From: Phytohabitans maris
GTDB lineage: Bacteria; Actinomycetota; Actinomycetes; Mycobacteriales; Micromonosporaceae
DNA length: 64,000 nucleotides
Assembly: GCF_031085175.1 (NCBI RefSeq)
Contig: NZ_JAVHUY010000012.1
Span: 1 to 64,000 of the forward strand
Direction of reading: 5' to 3'
Shown: positions 9,096 to 17,279 of the stretch, piece by piece
Position numbering within the stretch: the first letter of the stretch is position 1
Layout: each line of letters starts with the position of its first letter
Program-made: the position numbers and the translations under genes
Notes under the pieces: model-generated
The model's database searches: none
What the model was told of the DNA's origin: nothing
What the model saw: the letters and a program-made list of their open reading frames with translations, nothing else

Positions 9096-11884
9096 GCCGC
9101 CCCACCCAGAGCCCGCCGGTCACGGTGATCGCCGGGCCGGCCGGCATCGGGCGTACGACGGCGCTGGACCGGCTCCGCGCGGCGGCGGGGGAGCAGGGGG
9201 CGCCCACGGTCGGCCTGCGCCTGGCCCAGCCGGAGAGCGGGCTCCCCTTTCACCTGAGCTACCGGCTGGCGAGCGAGCTCAGCGCGCTGCCCGGATCCAC
9301 AGTGGACCACTCAAGGGCCGGTCGTACGCCGGTGGAGCGGCAGGCGGCGGCGCTGGCCGCGACCCTGGCCGCGCAGCCGGGCCTGACCGTCTTCCTCGAC
9401 GACGCGCAGTGGATCGACGAGGGGTCGCTGGCCGTGCTGGACCGGGCGGTCCGGGTGCTGCCGGAGTCCGCGGCCCGGCTGGTCTGCGCGGTACGGACGC
9501 CAGTGGTCGCCGGGCCGGCCGCGGCCGCTCGCGCGCTGCTGGACCGGCTCCGCGCGGACGGGCTCGCCCGGGTGGTCACCCTCCGGCCACTGTCCACGGT
9601 GGAGACCGACGGGGTGGTGGCCGAGCTGGTCCGGGCCCGGCCGCACCCGTCGTACAGCCGCTACCTGCACCAGGTCAGCCGGGGCGTACCGGCGGCGCTG
9701 CGCGCGGCGGTGGAGGGCCACCGGCGGTCCGGGACGCTGCGCGTGGTCGAGCACCGGGCCCACCTCGCCGGCGCCGAACCCGCGCTCGACCTGCCCGAGG
9801 GCGACGACCTGTTCGCGCCGATCCGGGCCCTCCCGGCGCCGGCCTGGCCGGTGGCGAAGGCGGTCGCGGTGCTGTACCCGCTGGACGGCCCGGTGCCGGA
9901 CCTGGCCGCCACCGCGCTCGACCTGCCGCCCGAGCGGGTCGCCCAGGCGCTGGCCGACCTCGTCGAGGCGCGGGTGCTGCGGGCCCGCCGGACCGGTGGG
10001 CAGCCCTCGTGGCGCTTCGTGATCCCGCTGCTCGCGCCGGCGCTCCGGGCCCACCTCGGCCCGTTCGAGCGGCGCAGCCTCGCCCGCGCCGCCGTCGACG
10101 CGCTCTGGACCGGAGCCGCCCGCTGCCCCGACCGCGCGTACCTGGCCGACCGGCTGGCGGAGGCGGGCCGGTTCGTCGACAGTGGACGCGCCCGGCACGA
10201 GCTGGTGACCCACGGCGCCTCGGCCGCGGTCGCCGACGGGCCGGCCGCGGTCCGCTGGCTCTCCGCCGCCGCGGAGCTCACCCCCGAGCGGGGCGAACGG
10301 GCCCGGGTAGTGCTCGCCCGGGCCACCACCCACGCCCTGCGCGGCGACTTTCCGGCCGCGCTCCGGGACGCCCGGCTGCTGCTCCAGGAGCACCCCGCCG
10401 ACCTGACCCCGGACGGCTGGGCGCAGGCCCTCCAGGTGTACGTGACCGGCCTGCGCGGCACCGGCGACGTCGCCGCCGTGGAACGGGTCGCCGCCGGCAC
10501 CGACCGGCTCCCCGGCCCCGCCGCGCCGGCCGCCGCCGCCCGCGCCGCCGCACTGTCCATGCTGGACTGTCCACTCGAGGCCGAGCGGCTGCTGGCCGGT
10601 GCCGCCCCGCTCCCAGGCACCGTGCCGTTGCCCCGTGCCGCGCCCGATGGGGCCTTCCCAGACGCGGCGGGCTTCCCGGACGTTGCGGCGTTCCCGGACG
10701 CGGCGGCCTTCCCCGACGCGGCGGCGCGAGCGGCGGGTGCCGCGGCGGAAGCGGCGGGCGGCGTGCCGGAAGCGGTGGCGGTCGTCGCGGCGACCACGAC
10801 GGCGCTGCTGGGCCGCCCGCAGCCGCTGCGCACCCTCGCCGACCGGCCCGGCGAGCCGTCGCCCTGGCTGGTCGCCACGCAGGTCCGCGCCCTGGCGATG
10901 CTCGGCGACGCCGGCCCCGCCGAGCGGCTGCTCAGCGACCGCGGGCTCACCGCCGCCCGGCTGCCCGAGCTGGACCAGGCGCTGCTGGCCTTCCGGCACG
11001 GCCGCTGGGACGAGGCGCTCGACCTGGCCCGGCTCGGCCTCGCGGCCGGCACCTTCACCGGGTACCAGCCGGGGTACGCCGCCCTGTGCCACGCCGCCGC
11101 GGTCATCCAGCTCGGCCGGGGCCGCCCCGCCCGGGCACGGGCGCCGCTCGCCGCCGCGCGGGCCGGCCGGGCCGCCCTGCCGCACCTGCTCGACCTCGCC
11201 GAAGCGGAGATCGACCTGGTCCTCGGCGCCGCCGACGCGGCCGCGGCGCGGGTCACCGCCGGCCTGGCCGGCGCGGCCGCCTCCGGTGCCGTGCCGGGCA
11301 CGGAGGAGCTGTGGCTGCTCCACGCCGAGCTGGCGGCGGCGCGCGGCGACCGGGACGGGGCCGGGCGTGGCGTCGTGGAGACCGGGCGGCTGGCGGCGGC
11401 GACCGGCTCGGCGTACACCGCCGTGCACCACCTCCTGGCCCGGGTCGCCGCCGACCGCGACCCCGCCGCCGGGGCCGAGGCGGTCCAGCTCGCGCGCCGG
11501 CTCGACCAGCCGTTCCTGCTGGCCCGCACGCTGCACCGGGCGGTAGCCGCGGGTGGCGACGCCGGCCGCCTGCTCGGCGAGGCGTACGAGCTGTACGGCG
11601 CGCTCGACGCCGGGCTGCACCGCTGCTGGGTACGCAACCTGATGCGCGCCCACGACGTGCCGGTGCCCGGCCGGGCGGAGACCGTCGTCGAGAACGAGCG
11701 GCTGCTGGCCACGCTCGTCGCCGAAGGGGCCTCCAACCGGGAGCTCGCCACGGTGCTGCGCACCAGCGAGAAGAGCGTGGAGGGGCGGCTGAGCCGGCTG
11801 TTCGCCCGGGCCGGGTGCCGGTCCAGAGTGGAGCTGGCGACCGCGGTGCTCACCGGCGAGTACGGGACGGGATGGGGAAGCTGA
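9092..11884 (+). CDS. LuxR-family regulator with N-terminal ATPase domain (LAL type), second paralog
   Basis: A 930-residue regulator whose GTG overlaps the preceding stop (GTGA). P-loop [11 protein letters not shown] lies near residue 20 (the usual GK is GR, a change in the lysine that contacts phosphate) and Walker [13 protein letters not shown] follows. The middle is a long helical repeat region, interrupted by a run of A-FPDAA hexapeptides. The C-terminal ~60 residues are a LuxR HTH ([24 protein letters not shown]) matching the regulator at 3916-6642, including the shared DVPVPxRA linker. The pair probably arose by duplication around the beta-helix/AAA+ gene. The replaced Walker lysine suggests weak or absent ATP hydrolysis, an inference. 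The stop overlaps the ATG of the discoidin-domain gene. TCCACAGTGGA occurs at 9296. Confidence 0.87.
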   Translation: MSRPTQSPPVTVIAGPAGIGRTTALDRLRAAAGEQGAPTVGLRLAQPESGLPFHLSYRLASELSALPGSTVDHSRAGRTPVERQAAALAATLAAQPGLTVFLDDAQWIDEGSLAVLDRAVRVLPESAARLVCAVRTPVVAGPAAAARALLDRLRADGLARVVTLRPLSTVETDGVVAELVRARPHPSYSRYLHQVSRGVPAALRAAVEGHRRSGTLRVVEHRAHLAGAEPALDLPEGDDLFAPIRALPAPAWPVAKAVAVLYPLDGPVPDLAATALDLPPERVAQALADLVEARVLRARRTGGQPSWRFVIPLLAPALRAHLGPFERRSLARAAVDALWTGAARCPDRAYLADRLAEAGRFVDSGRARHELVTHGASAAVADGPAAVRWLSAAAELTPERGERARVVLARATTHALRGDFPAALRDARLLLQEHPADLTPDGWAQALQVYVTGLRGTGDVAAVERVAAGTDRLPGPAAPAAAARAAALSMLDCPLEAERLLAGAAPLPGTVPLPRAAPDGAFPDAAGFPDVAAFPDAAAFPDAAARAAGAAAEAAGGVPEAVAVVAATTTALLGRPQPLRTLADRPGEPSPWLVATQVRALAMLGDAGPAERLLSDRGLTAARLPELDQALLAFRHGRWDEALDLARLGLAAGTFTGYQPGYAALCHAAAVIQLGRGRPARARAPLAAARAGRAALPHLLDLAEAEIDLVLGAADAAAARVTAGLAGAAASGAVPGTEELWLLHAELAAARGDRDGAGRGVVETGRLAAATGSAYTAVHHLLARVAADRDPAAGAEAVQLARRLDQPFLLARTLHRAVAAGGDAGRLLGEAYELYGALDAGLHRCWVRNLMRAHDVPVPGRAETVVENERLLATLVAEGASNRELATVLRTSEKSVEGRLSRLFARAGCRSRVELATAVLTGEYGTGWGS
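10652..10723 (+). repeat. Four in-frame 18-bp tandem repeats inside the second LAL regulator
   Basis: Four consecutive units encode A/G-F-P-D-A/V-A. They differ mainly at third codon positions, so the protein repeat is better kept than the DNA. The run falls in an Ala/Pro-rich insertion within the otherwise helical domain and has no counterpart in the paralog at 3916-6642. Confidence 0.9.
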
Positions 11885-12684
11885 TGCGGGATCCTTCGAC
11901 CGGTCGGCCCGCGGACGGCTCCGGTACGCCGCCGGACCCGGCCGGCTGGATGGCGGCGCTGACGCCCGGCTCCGCCCCGCCCGCCGCCGAGGCCGGCCCG
12001 CGCCCCGGCAGGCGCGGTGTCCTGCTGGGTGTCGCGGTCGCCGCCGTGCTCTGCGTCGCGGCCGGCTCGGCGTACCTGGTGAGCGGCGGTGACGAGCGGC
12101 CGGCCGCCACCGCCACACCGTCGCCGGCGGACGCGGCACCCGCCGCGGCCACCCCGCTCGCCGTCCCCGAGGAGTCGGCGCCGGCACCGACCGTCGCCAC
12201 CTCGAAACCCGTGTCGCCGCGCCCGTCCAAGCCGGCCGCGTCCCGGCCCACCGCGCCCAGGACCACCCGGCCCGCGGTCACCGGCCGGTCGAACCCGTCC
12301 CGGACGAACCTCGCCCGCGGCCGCCCGGTCCGGGCCTCCAGTGTGGAGGGTCGGCCCTGGGCGCCGGCGAACGCGGTCGACGGCAGCACCCGGACCCGCT
12401 GGTCCAGCGCGTTCAGCGATCCACAGTGGATATCGGTGGACCTCGGCGCGAACTGGCGGGTCGGCGAGGTCGTCCTCGCCTGGCAGCACGCGCACGCCAC
12501 CCGGTACCAGGTCGACGTCTCGCTCGACGGCCGTCGCTGGTCCACTGTGTACGCCACCCGTGGCGGGCGGGAGGGCACGGTGCGGATCGACACGGGCCCG
12601 GTGGTCGCCCGCCACGTCCGGGTGCTCGGCCTGGCCCGGTCCAACCAGTACGGGTACTCGCTGTGGGAGCTCGAGGTGCGCTGA
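11884..12684 (+). CDS. Membrane-anchored protein with C-terminal F5/8 type C (discoidin) domain
   Basis: A 266-residue protein. A short cytoplasmic N-terminus ends in RRG, followed by one transmembrane segment at ~45-67 (GVLLGVAVAAVLCVAAG), a Pro/Ala/Thr/Ser-rich extracellular linker to ~140, and a discoidin-like beta-sandwich to the end (NLARGRPVRASS, AVDGSTRTRWSS, WISVDLG, YQVDVSLDGRRW). Such domains bind glycans or other cell-surface ligands. ATG 11884 overlaps the stop of the upstream regulator, making it the last gene of the coupled four-gene block. Topology and family suggest an outward-facing binding module, perhaps a sensor or anchor linked to the regulators; that link is inference. 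TCCACAGTGGA occurs at 12420. Confidence 0.85.
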   Translation: MRDPSTGRPADGSGTPPDPAGWMAALTPGSAPPAAEAGPRPGRRGVLLGVAVAAVLCVAAGSAYLVSGGDERPAATATPSPADAAPAAATPLAVPEESAPAPTVATSKPVSPRPSKPAASRPTAPRTTRPAVTGRSNPSRTNLARGRPVRASSVEGRPWAPANAVDGSTRTRWSSAFSDPQWISVDLGANWRVGEVVLAWQHAHATRYQVDVSLDGRRWSTVYATRGGREGTVRIDTGPVVARHVRVLGLARSNQYGYSLWELEVR

Positions 12685-12686
12685 GC

Positions 12687-13472
12687 CTAGCCGAAGCGGC
12701 GCCAGCCGCGGCCGTTCGGCTCGAAGACCCGGGTGATCGGCACCTGCCCGAACGCGCGGCGGGGCAGGATCAGCTCCACCCCGCTGGCCCGCAGGTCGGG
12801 CAGGCGCGACCGGACCGGCGCGAGCGGCGTGAGCCGGTCCGCGGTGGCCGCCACGTCGATCGCGTACCCGGGCTCGACCCGGAAGCGCACCAGCCGGTGC
12901 CCCGGGCGTACCGGCGGGCGGCGGGTGTGGATCGGGAGGAAGTCGGTGACCGGCGGCCCGGACACCACCGCGTACGCGGTCCGGGCCAGGCGGGGCCAGC
13001 GCACGACGTCGTCGGGGAGGCCGTCGGTGCCGTGCCGGGCGCCGGTGCAGCGGAGGGTGAGCGGGATCGCCGGTACCGCCCCGGCGGAGGTGACCTCGCC
13101 GGCACCGTCCACTCTGTACCCCTCGACCAGGCGGGTGCCGTCGAGCCAGCCGCCGGGCAGCAGGTAGGCGCCGGGTACGCCGGCCAGGTGCCGCAGCTCG
13201 TCGGGGAGGTGCCCGGCGGCCAGGGTGAGGTCCACCGCCGCGCCGCGCTCCACCCGTACCGCGACGACGTGGGCGCCGGAGCGGGCCGCCCGCTCGGCGT
13301 CCGGCCAGCCGACCAGGAAGAGCTCGGCGCTGGGCAGCCCTTCGACGGCGACCCGCTCCGGCGGCCAGGCACACCCGACGAAGAGCCGCACCGGCGCCGG
13401 GTTCACGTACGGCCGCTCGGGGAGCCACCGGAGCCCGTGCCAGCGGGCCGGCGGCACCGGCTGTTCATCCAC
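12687..13472 (-). CDS. Uncharacterised 261-residue protein
   Basis: No recognised family. The GTG start at 13472 has GGAGG 6 nt upstream. The protein has no signal peptide or membrane span and looks mostly beta with short helices. It seems to contain two related halves (a V-DL-LAAG-L-D-LR-LAGVPGAYLLP segment and a later D-AATADRL--LAPVR-RLPDLRASGVELILP segment), each ending in a hydrophobic strand pair. It converges on the discoidin-domain gene with only 2 bp between stops, and is divergent from the helical protein gene at 13591. Confidence 0.65.
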   Translation of the reverse strand: MDEQPVPPARWHGLRWLPERPYVNPAPVRLFVGCAWPPERVAVEGLPSAELFLVGWPDAERAARSGAHVVAVRVERGAAVDLTLAAGHLPDELRHLAGVPGAYLLPGGWLDGTRLVEGYRVDGAGEVTSAGAVPAIPLTLRCTGARHGTDGLPDDVVRWPRLARTAYAVVSGPPVTDFLPIHTRRPPVRPGHRLVRFRVEPGYAIDVAATADRLTPLAPVRSRLPDLRASGVELILPRRAFGQVPITRVFEPNGRGWRRFG

Positions 13473-13590
13473 TGTGTACCTCCGCGGTCGGCCCCGTCCA
13501 ATCTCCTTCACGACGGTTACGCGCGCCGACCGGTTCAGGATCACCGTGAACAACCGCCGGCCCCGCAACGTATTGAGGAGGGTGCACGGG

Positions 13591-14139
13591 GTGGGACGGA
13601 CGAGAAAGGCGGCGCGCCGGATGCGACAGGTGGAGGACGTCAGCGAAGCGGCGATGCCGCCCGAGTACGCCACGGAGGCGGCCGACCGCAGCCGCGCCGC
13701 GGCGGCCGAGATCGAGCGCCGGCTCGGACAGCTCGGGCGGTACCTCGCCGGCCTCGACCCGGACGGGTTGGACCTGCCCACGGCGCGGTTCGACGCGCTG
13801 CTGACCGCGTACGACGTGTACACGCGGATGCTCACCGACGCGCTCGACGACATCGCCGCGGCGCTGGACCGCCGGTCCACACCGGAGGGTCCGCCGGTCC
13901 CGCCCGCGGCGGTGGTCGCCGGTACGGCCAGCCAGGTGCTCGCCGAGCTGGAGTCCCTCAAGCGGGTGCTGGAGCCCCTCGCCGGCACCCCGGCCGGGGC
14001 GGAGCCGTGGCTGGGCCCGACGGACGAGTGGACCATCGCCACGGACGGGCTCTTCGGGCCGACCGGCGTGCTGGGCGTCATCGTCCGCGCTTCCGGCGCC
14101 GCCTGGCCCGATCAGCGCGTGGCCGCCTGGAGCGCCTGA
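13591..14139 (+). CDS. Uncharacterised helical protein
   Basis: A 182-residue protein with no recognised family. GTG 13591 is chosen because GAGGAGG ends 9 nt upstream; GTG 13582 would be too close to it. The first ~110 residues are predicted helix with heptad-like Ala/Leu spacing (RSRAAAAEIERRLGQLGRYLA, LTDALDDIAAALDRR), then a Pro-rich break and a short second helix (QVLAELESLKRVLEPL). It is not obviously a WXG100 protein: no WxG motif is present. It sits 113 bp before the sigma factor gene in the same direction. Confidence 0.6.
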   Translation: MGRTRKAARRMRQVEDVSEAAMPPEYATEAADRSRAAAAEIERRLGQLGRYLAGLDPDGLDLPTARFDALLTAYDVYTRMLTDALDDIAAALDRRSTPEGPPVPPAAVVAGTASQVLAELESLKRVLEPLAGTPAGAEPWLGPTDEWTIATDGLFGPTGVLGVIVRASGAAWPDQRVAAWSA

Positions 14140-14252
14140 CCGGGTGGGCCTGGGTCCGGCTGGGTCCTTCGGCTCAGGCGTCCCGGTGGGGCGCTTCACT
14201 ACCGTCCGTCGCTAACCGCGGGTGGGACGCGGGGACGGACGGAGGGCGCGGG

Positions 14253-15023
14253 ATGAGTGTTCGCGAGGCCGGACTGACCACGGTGGACCCCCACCTCGAG
14301 CGCCGGATGCGTGCGCTCGTGGCGGCGAACGGCCAGCCGCTGTTCTACTTCCTGCTCCGGCTGACCCACGGCCAGTACGAGCTGGCCGAGGACCTGCTGC
14401 AGGAGACGATGCTGCGGGCCTGGCGCAACCTGGCCGAGCTGCCGGCCGAGCCCCCCACCGTACGCCGCTGGCTGTTCACCGTGGCCCGGCACCTGGCGGT
14501 CGACTCGGCCCGGGCCCGGCAGGCCCGCCCGCCGGAGGTGTACGGCGTCGACCTGAGCTGGGTGCGCGCGCCGGACGACGCGGTGGACGGGCTGCTCGAC
14601 CGGTTCGCGGTGGTGGACGCGTTGCGCGGCCTCACCGCCGAGCAGCGGGCCGTGCTGGTCGAGCTCTACTTCGGCGGCGCCTCCGTGGCGGAGGTGGCTG
14701 CCCGGATCGGCATCCCGGAAGGGACCGTGCGGTCCCGCTCCTTCTACGCCCTGCGCGCCGCGCGCGGCCACCTGGAAAGCGCCGCCGGGAGCCACGCCGG
14801 CAGCGCCGTCCGCAACCACCTGGACGGCGGCGCCCGGGGCCATGCCGACAGTGCCGCCCGCGGCCGCGCCGAGAGCGCCGCTCATGGCTACCACGACGGC
14901 GCCGGGTCCGGGGGCCGTGGCGCGGTCTCCGGCTGTTTCGCCCGCGCCGCCTCGCGCAGCGCCCAGGTCACGGCCGCCACCGCGACGGGGGAGAGCCAGC
15001 CCAGCCCTTCGGCGACGGCGTAG
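14253..15023 (+). CDS. ECF-type RNA polymerase sigma factor with repetitive C-terminal tail
   Basis: A 256-residue sigma factor. Region 2 (QPLFYFLLRLTHGQYELAED, LLQETMLRAWRNL) and region 4 (LTAEQRAVLVELYFGG, then VAEVAARIGIPEGTVRSR) are intact. ATG 14253 is preceded by GGAGGG. After region 4 the protein carries an unusual ~75-residue tail of degenerate S-A-x-x-H/R-x-x-x-G repeats (SAAGSH, SAVRNH, SAARGR, SAAHGY) and a last segment encoded opposite the 3' end of the receiver gene on the minus strand; the two genes overlap by 136 bp. No anti-sigma factor is adjacent, so control may act through the tail or through the neighbouring two-component genes (inference). Confidence 0.88.
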   Translation: MSVREAGLTTVDPHLERRMRALVAANGQPLFYFLLRLTHGQYELAEDLLQETMLRAWRNLAELPAEPPTVRRWLFTVARHLAVDSARARQARPPEVYGVDLSWVRAPDDAVDGLLDRFAVVDALRGLTAEQRAVLVELYFGGASVAEVAARIGIPEGTVRSRSFYALRAARGHLESAAGSHAGSAVRNHLDGGARGHADSAARGRAESAAHGYHDGAGSGGRGAVSGCFARAASRSAQVTAATATGESQPSPSATA

Positions 15024-15358
15024 ACGGCGCGGACCAGGTCCGCCGGCTCGAAGTGGCCGTAGACGAGGCAGCCCCGCACCGGCGCGCGCAGCAGCGCCGT
15101 GATGGCGCGGCGCTCGGTCGCGAACGTCAGCGCGATCACCAGCGACCACCGGGCCAGGGTGTGCATCACGTCGGTACCGGCCGGCAGCACCCGCTCGTCG
15201 AGCAGGGTCACGGTCGGCCGCAGCCGGTGCGCCAGCGCCAGCCCCTCGTCGCGGTCGCCGGTGAGCCCGACCACCCGTACCCGGCCGGAGGCGTCCAGCA
15301 TGGCGCGCATCGCCACCCGCTCGGGCGGGTCCGGGTGCACGATCAATACGCTGATCAC
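14888..15358 (-). CDS. Stand-alone response-regulator receiver domain (no output domain)
   Basis: A 156-residue receiver from GTG 15358. The phospho-acceptor Asp is present (TVTLLDERVL), but the N-terminal acidic pair is altered (LIVHPDPP rather than LIVDDD) and the usual conserved Lys is absent (GCLVYGHFEP). It is similar along its length to the receiver of the next gene upstream on the minus strand (shared LVxGxFEPxxLxRAVxAVAxGxGWLSP) but ends where that protein continues into an HTH. It is probably a duplicated, truncated response regulator acting as a phosphate sink or a phosphorylation-independent interactor (inference). Its 3' end overlaps the sigma factor gene by 136 bp on the opposite strand. 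Confidence 0.78.
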   Translation of the reverse strand: MISVLIVHPDPPERVAMRAMLDASGRVRVVGLTGDRDEGLALAHRLRPTVTLLDERVLPAGTDVMHTLARWSLVIALTFATERRAITALLRAPVRGCLVYGHFEPADLVRAVYAVAEGLGWLSPVAVAAVTWALREAARAKQPETAPRPPDPAPSW

Positions 15359-15436
15359 GGCCGCTCCTCGCTCCGCCGCGGTGGCGGGCGGCTCCCCGCC
15401 CCACCCCCAGTACGACGGCTGGCCGGTCCGCTGCGT

Positions 15437-16072
15437 TCAACGCCCCGACCAGCGCACCACCGCCTCGGTGCGGTTGGCGGCCTGGAGCTTGGTGAAGATG
15501 TGGTGGAGGTGGTTCTTGACCGTCTTCTCGGTCAGCAGCAGGCGCCGCGCGATCGCCGCGTTCGAGTGGCCGGCGCAGAGCAGCTCGATGACCTCCTCCT
15601 CGCGCGGCGTCAGGCCGAAGGCGCGCCGCCGCTGCCGTACGTCGCCGGCGCGGGCGGCCTGGTCGCGCAGCGCCGCGATGGTGACCGAGGCGCCGCGGGG
15701 CGAGAGCCAGCCCTGGCCGGCCGCCACCGCCCGGACCGCGCGGAGCAGTTCGGGCGGCTCGAACTCGCCGTGTACCAGGTAGCCGCTGGCGCCGCCGCGC
15801 AGCATCGCGCTGATGAGCTCCTCGGCGGCGTCGCTGGTCAGTACCAGCACGGCGGTGTGCTCGGCGAGCCGGCCGACCACGCTGAGCCCGTCGGCGACCG
15901 GCATGCGGTGGTCGAGCAGGGTCACGTGCGGGTGCAGGCGCTGCGCGGCGGTCACGGCGGTCCGCCCGTCCGGGGCCTCGCCGACCACCTGTACCTCGTC
16001 GGCGCCGGCGAGGTAGCCGCGCAGTGCCCCGCGCACGATCGGGTTGTCGTCGACGATCAGTACGTCGATCAC
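15437..16072 (-). CDS. NarL/LuxR-type response regulator
   Basis: A 211-residue regulator: receiver domain at 1-120 with LIVDDN acidic residues, phospho-acceptor in VTLLDHRMP, and the conserved switch residues in LVLTSD; the usual Lys is replaced (GYLVHGEFEP). The C-terminal LuxR HTH is at ~145-205 (LTPREEEVIELLCAGHSNAAIA, then LLTEKTVKNHLHHIF). The GTG at 16072 overlaps the kinase stop (GTGA), so it is the translation-coupled partner of that kinase. Its target is unknown; the CBM gene upstream in the same operon and the divergent lectin gene at 18417 are candidates. Confidence 0.9.
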   Translation of the reverse strand: MIDVLIVDDNPIVRGALRGYLAGADEVQVVGEAPDGRTAVTAAQRLHPHVTLLDHRMPVADGLSVVGRLAEHTAVLVLTSDAAEELISAMLRGGASGYLVHGEFEPPELLRAVRAVAAGQGWLSPRGASVTIAALRDQAARAGDVRQRRRAFGLTPREEEVIELLCAGHSNAAIARRLLLTEKTVKNHLHHIFTKLQAANRTEAVVRWSGR

Positions 16073-17271
16073 CGGGTCACCGCCCACCGCTGGCGCGCGG
16101 CGGCGACCGGGGCGCCGGGCAGCGGCACCCGGGCGACCACCGTCGTGCCCACGCCGGCGACCGAGTCGACCCGCAGGGTGCCACCGGCCGCCTGGGCCCG
16201 CTCGACCATCCCGACGATGCCGAACCGCCCCGCGGCCGACAGGTGGGACAGCTCGCCGGGCATCGCGAAGCCGGCGCCGTCGTCGTGGACGGTGAGCTCC
16301 ACGGCGCCGTCCGGCGTGTGGAGGCCGACCTGGACCAGGGTCGCGCGCGCGTGCCGGGACACGTTGTGCAGCGCCTCGTCCAGGATCCGGGTGAGCTCGT
16401 ACCGGGCCGCGAGCGGAGGCTCCACGGTGGACACCTCGACCCGTACCGGGATGCCGGTGCCGTCCGACCACACTCGGCAGACCCGCTCGACGCTCTCCGC
16501 GAAGGGCCGGTCCGGCACGTCCAGGCGCAGGGCGGTGAGCAGCTCGCGGGCCTCCCGTACCGCGGCGTCGGTCCCCTCCGAGACGGTCGCGGCGAGCTGC
16601 TCGGCGAGGTCGGGCTGGCGGCGCAGCAGGGAGGGGAGCGCGACGGCGGCGAAGGAGACCCCGCGCAGCGTCTTGGAGACCGAGTCGTGCAGCTCGCGGG
16701 CGAGCCGGGCCCGTTCCGAGGCGGCCGCCGAGCGCTGGGCGGACGCCACCGCCGCCACGGAGACCTCGATGTACCGGGCCAGCGCGGCGGTCATGACCGC
16801 CGCGCCGAACCCGCAGACGATGTCGATCATCGGGAACGCGAGCACGAACGGCGCCGCGAGCGAGCTTCCGGCGCCGGCGTCCACCCGGAGCAGCTGGGTC
16901 GCCACGGCCAGGCCGAGCACCGCGTTGACGATCCACAGTGGAAACGCGCGCCGGCCCAGCAGCGCACCGGTGAGCGCGGCCCAGCCGGCGGCGTAGCAGA
17001 AGTAGGCGACCCCGCCCTCGCTGAGCACCAGTACCCCGATCATCAGGGCGGCGTCGACCACGAGGACGCCGAGCCGCCACCGGAGTACGGCCGGCCAGCG
17101 GCTCTGCACGGCGACCTGGACGGCGGTGGCCGCGGTGATCACGGCGAGCGTGCCGACCGCGCGCCCGGCGTCGACCAGCCCGAGCCCCACCACCACGGCG
17201 GCGAGGGTGACGGCGAGCCGCCCGAGCAGCAGGGCCCGGCACACGGCGGCGTACGCGACGAACCGGCTCAT
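16069..17271 (-). CDS. Membrane histidine kinase of the NarL/LiaS type
   Basis: A 400-residue kinase. Several hydrophobic helices at ~1-165 form a membrane sensor without a sizeable extracellular loop. The HisKA_3 dimerisation domain has the phospho-accepting His in ERARLARELHDSVSKTL, and the HATPase domain has N-box LDEALHNVSRHA and G-boxes VHDDGAGF and GRFGIVGM. It phosphorylates the regulator encoded immediately downstream. It begins 8 bp after the stop of the membrane-anchored CBM gene, suggesting the CBM protein could supply the extracellular sensing surface this kinase lacks (inference). TCCACAGTGGA occurs at 16932. Confidence 0.92.
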   Translation of the reverse strand: MSRFVAYAAVCRALLLGRLAVTLAAVVVGLGLVDAGRAVGTLAVITAATAVQVAVQSRWPAVLRWRLGVLVVDAALMIGVLVLSEGGVAYFCYAAGWAALTGALLGRRAFPLWIVNAVLGLAVATQLLRVDAGAGSSLAAPFVLAFPMIDIVCGFGAAVMTAALARYIEVSVAAVASAQRSAAASERARLARELHDSVSKTLRGVSFAAVALPSLLRRQPDLAEQLAATVSEGTDAAVREARELLTALRLDVPDRPFAESVERVCRVWSDGTGIPVRVEVSTVEPPLAARYELTRILDEALHNVSRHARATLVQVGLHTPDGAVELTVHDDGAGFAMPGELSHLSAAGRFGIVGMVERAQAAGGTLRVDSVAGVGTTVVARVPLPGAPVAAARQRWAVTR

Positions 17272-17279
17272 CGGCGGGG

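Noticed and set aside
9311-12187. Very long open frame (958 codons) on the minus strand opposite the second LAL regulator
   Set aside because: It is a GC-skew shadow: composition is extreme in Arg, Gly and Pro with no domain motif, and the plus strand carries clear P-loop and HTH motifs.
13225-13590. Upstream extension of the helical protein gene
   Set aside because: It lies opposite a minus-strand gene and has no ribosome site; GTG 13591 is better placed.
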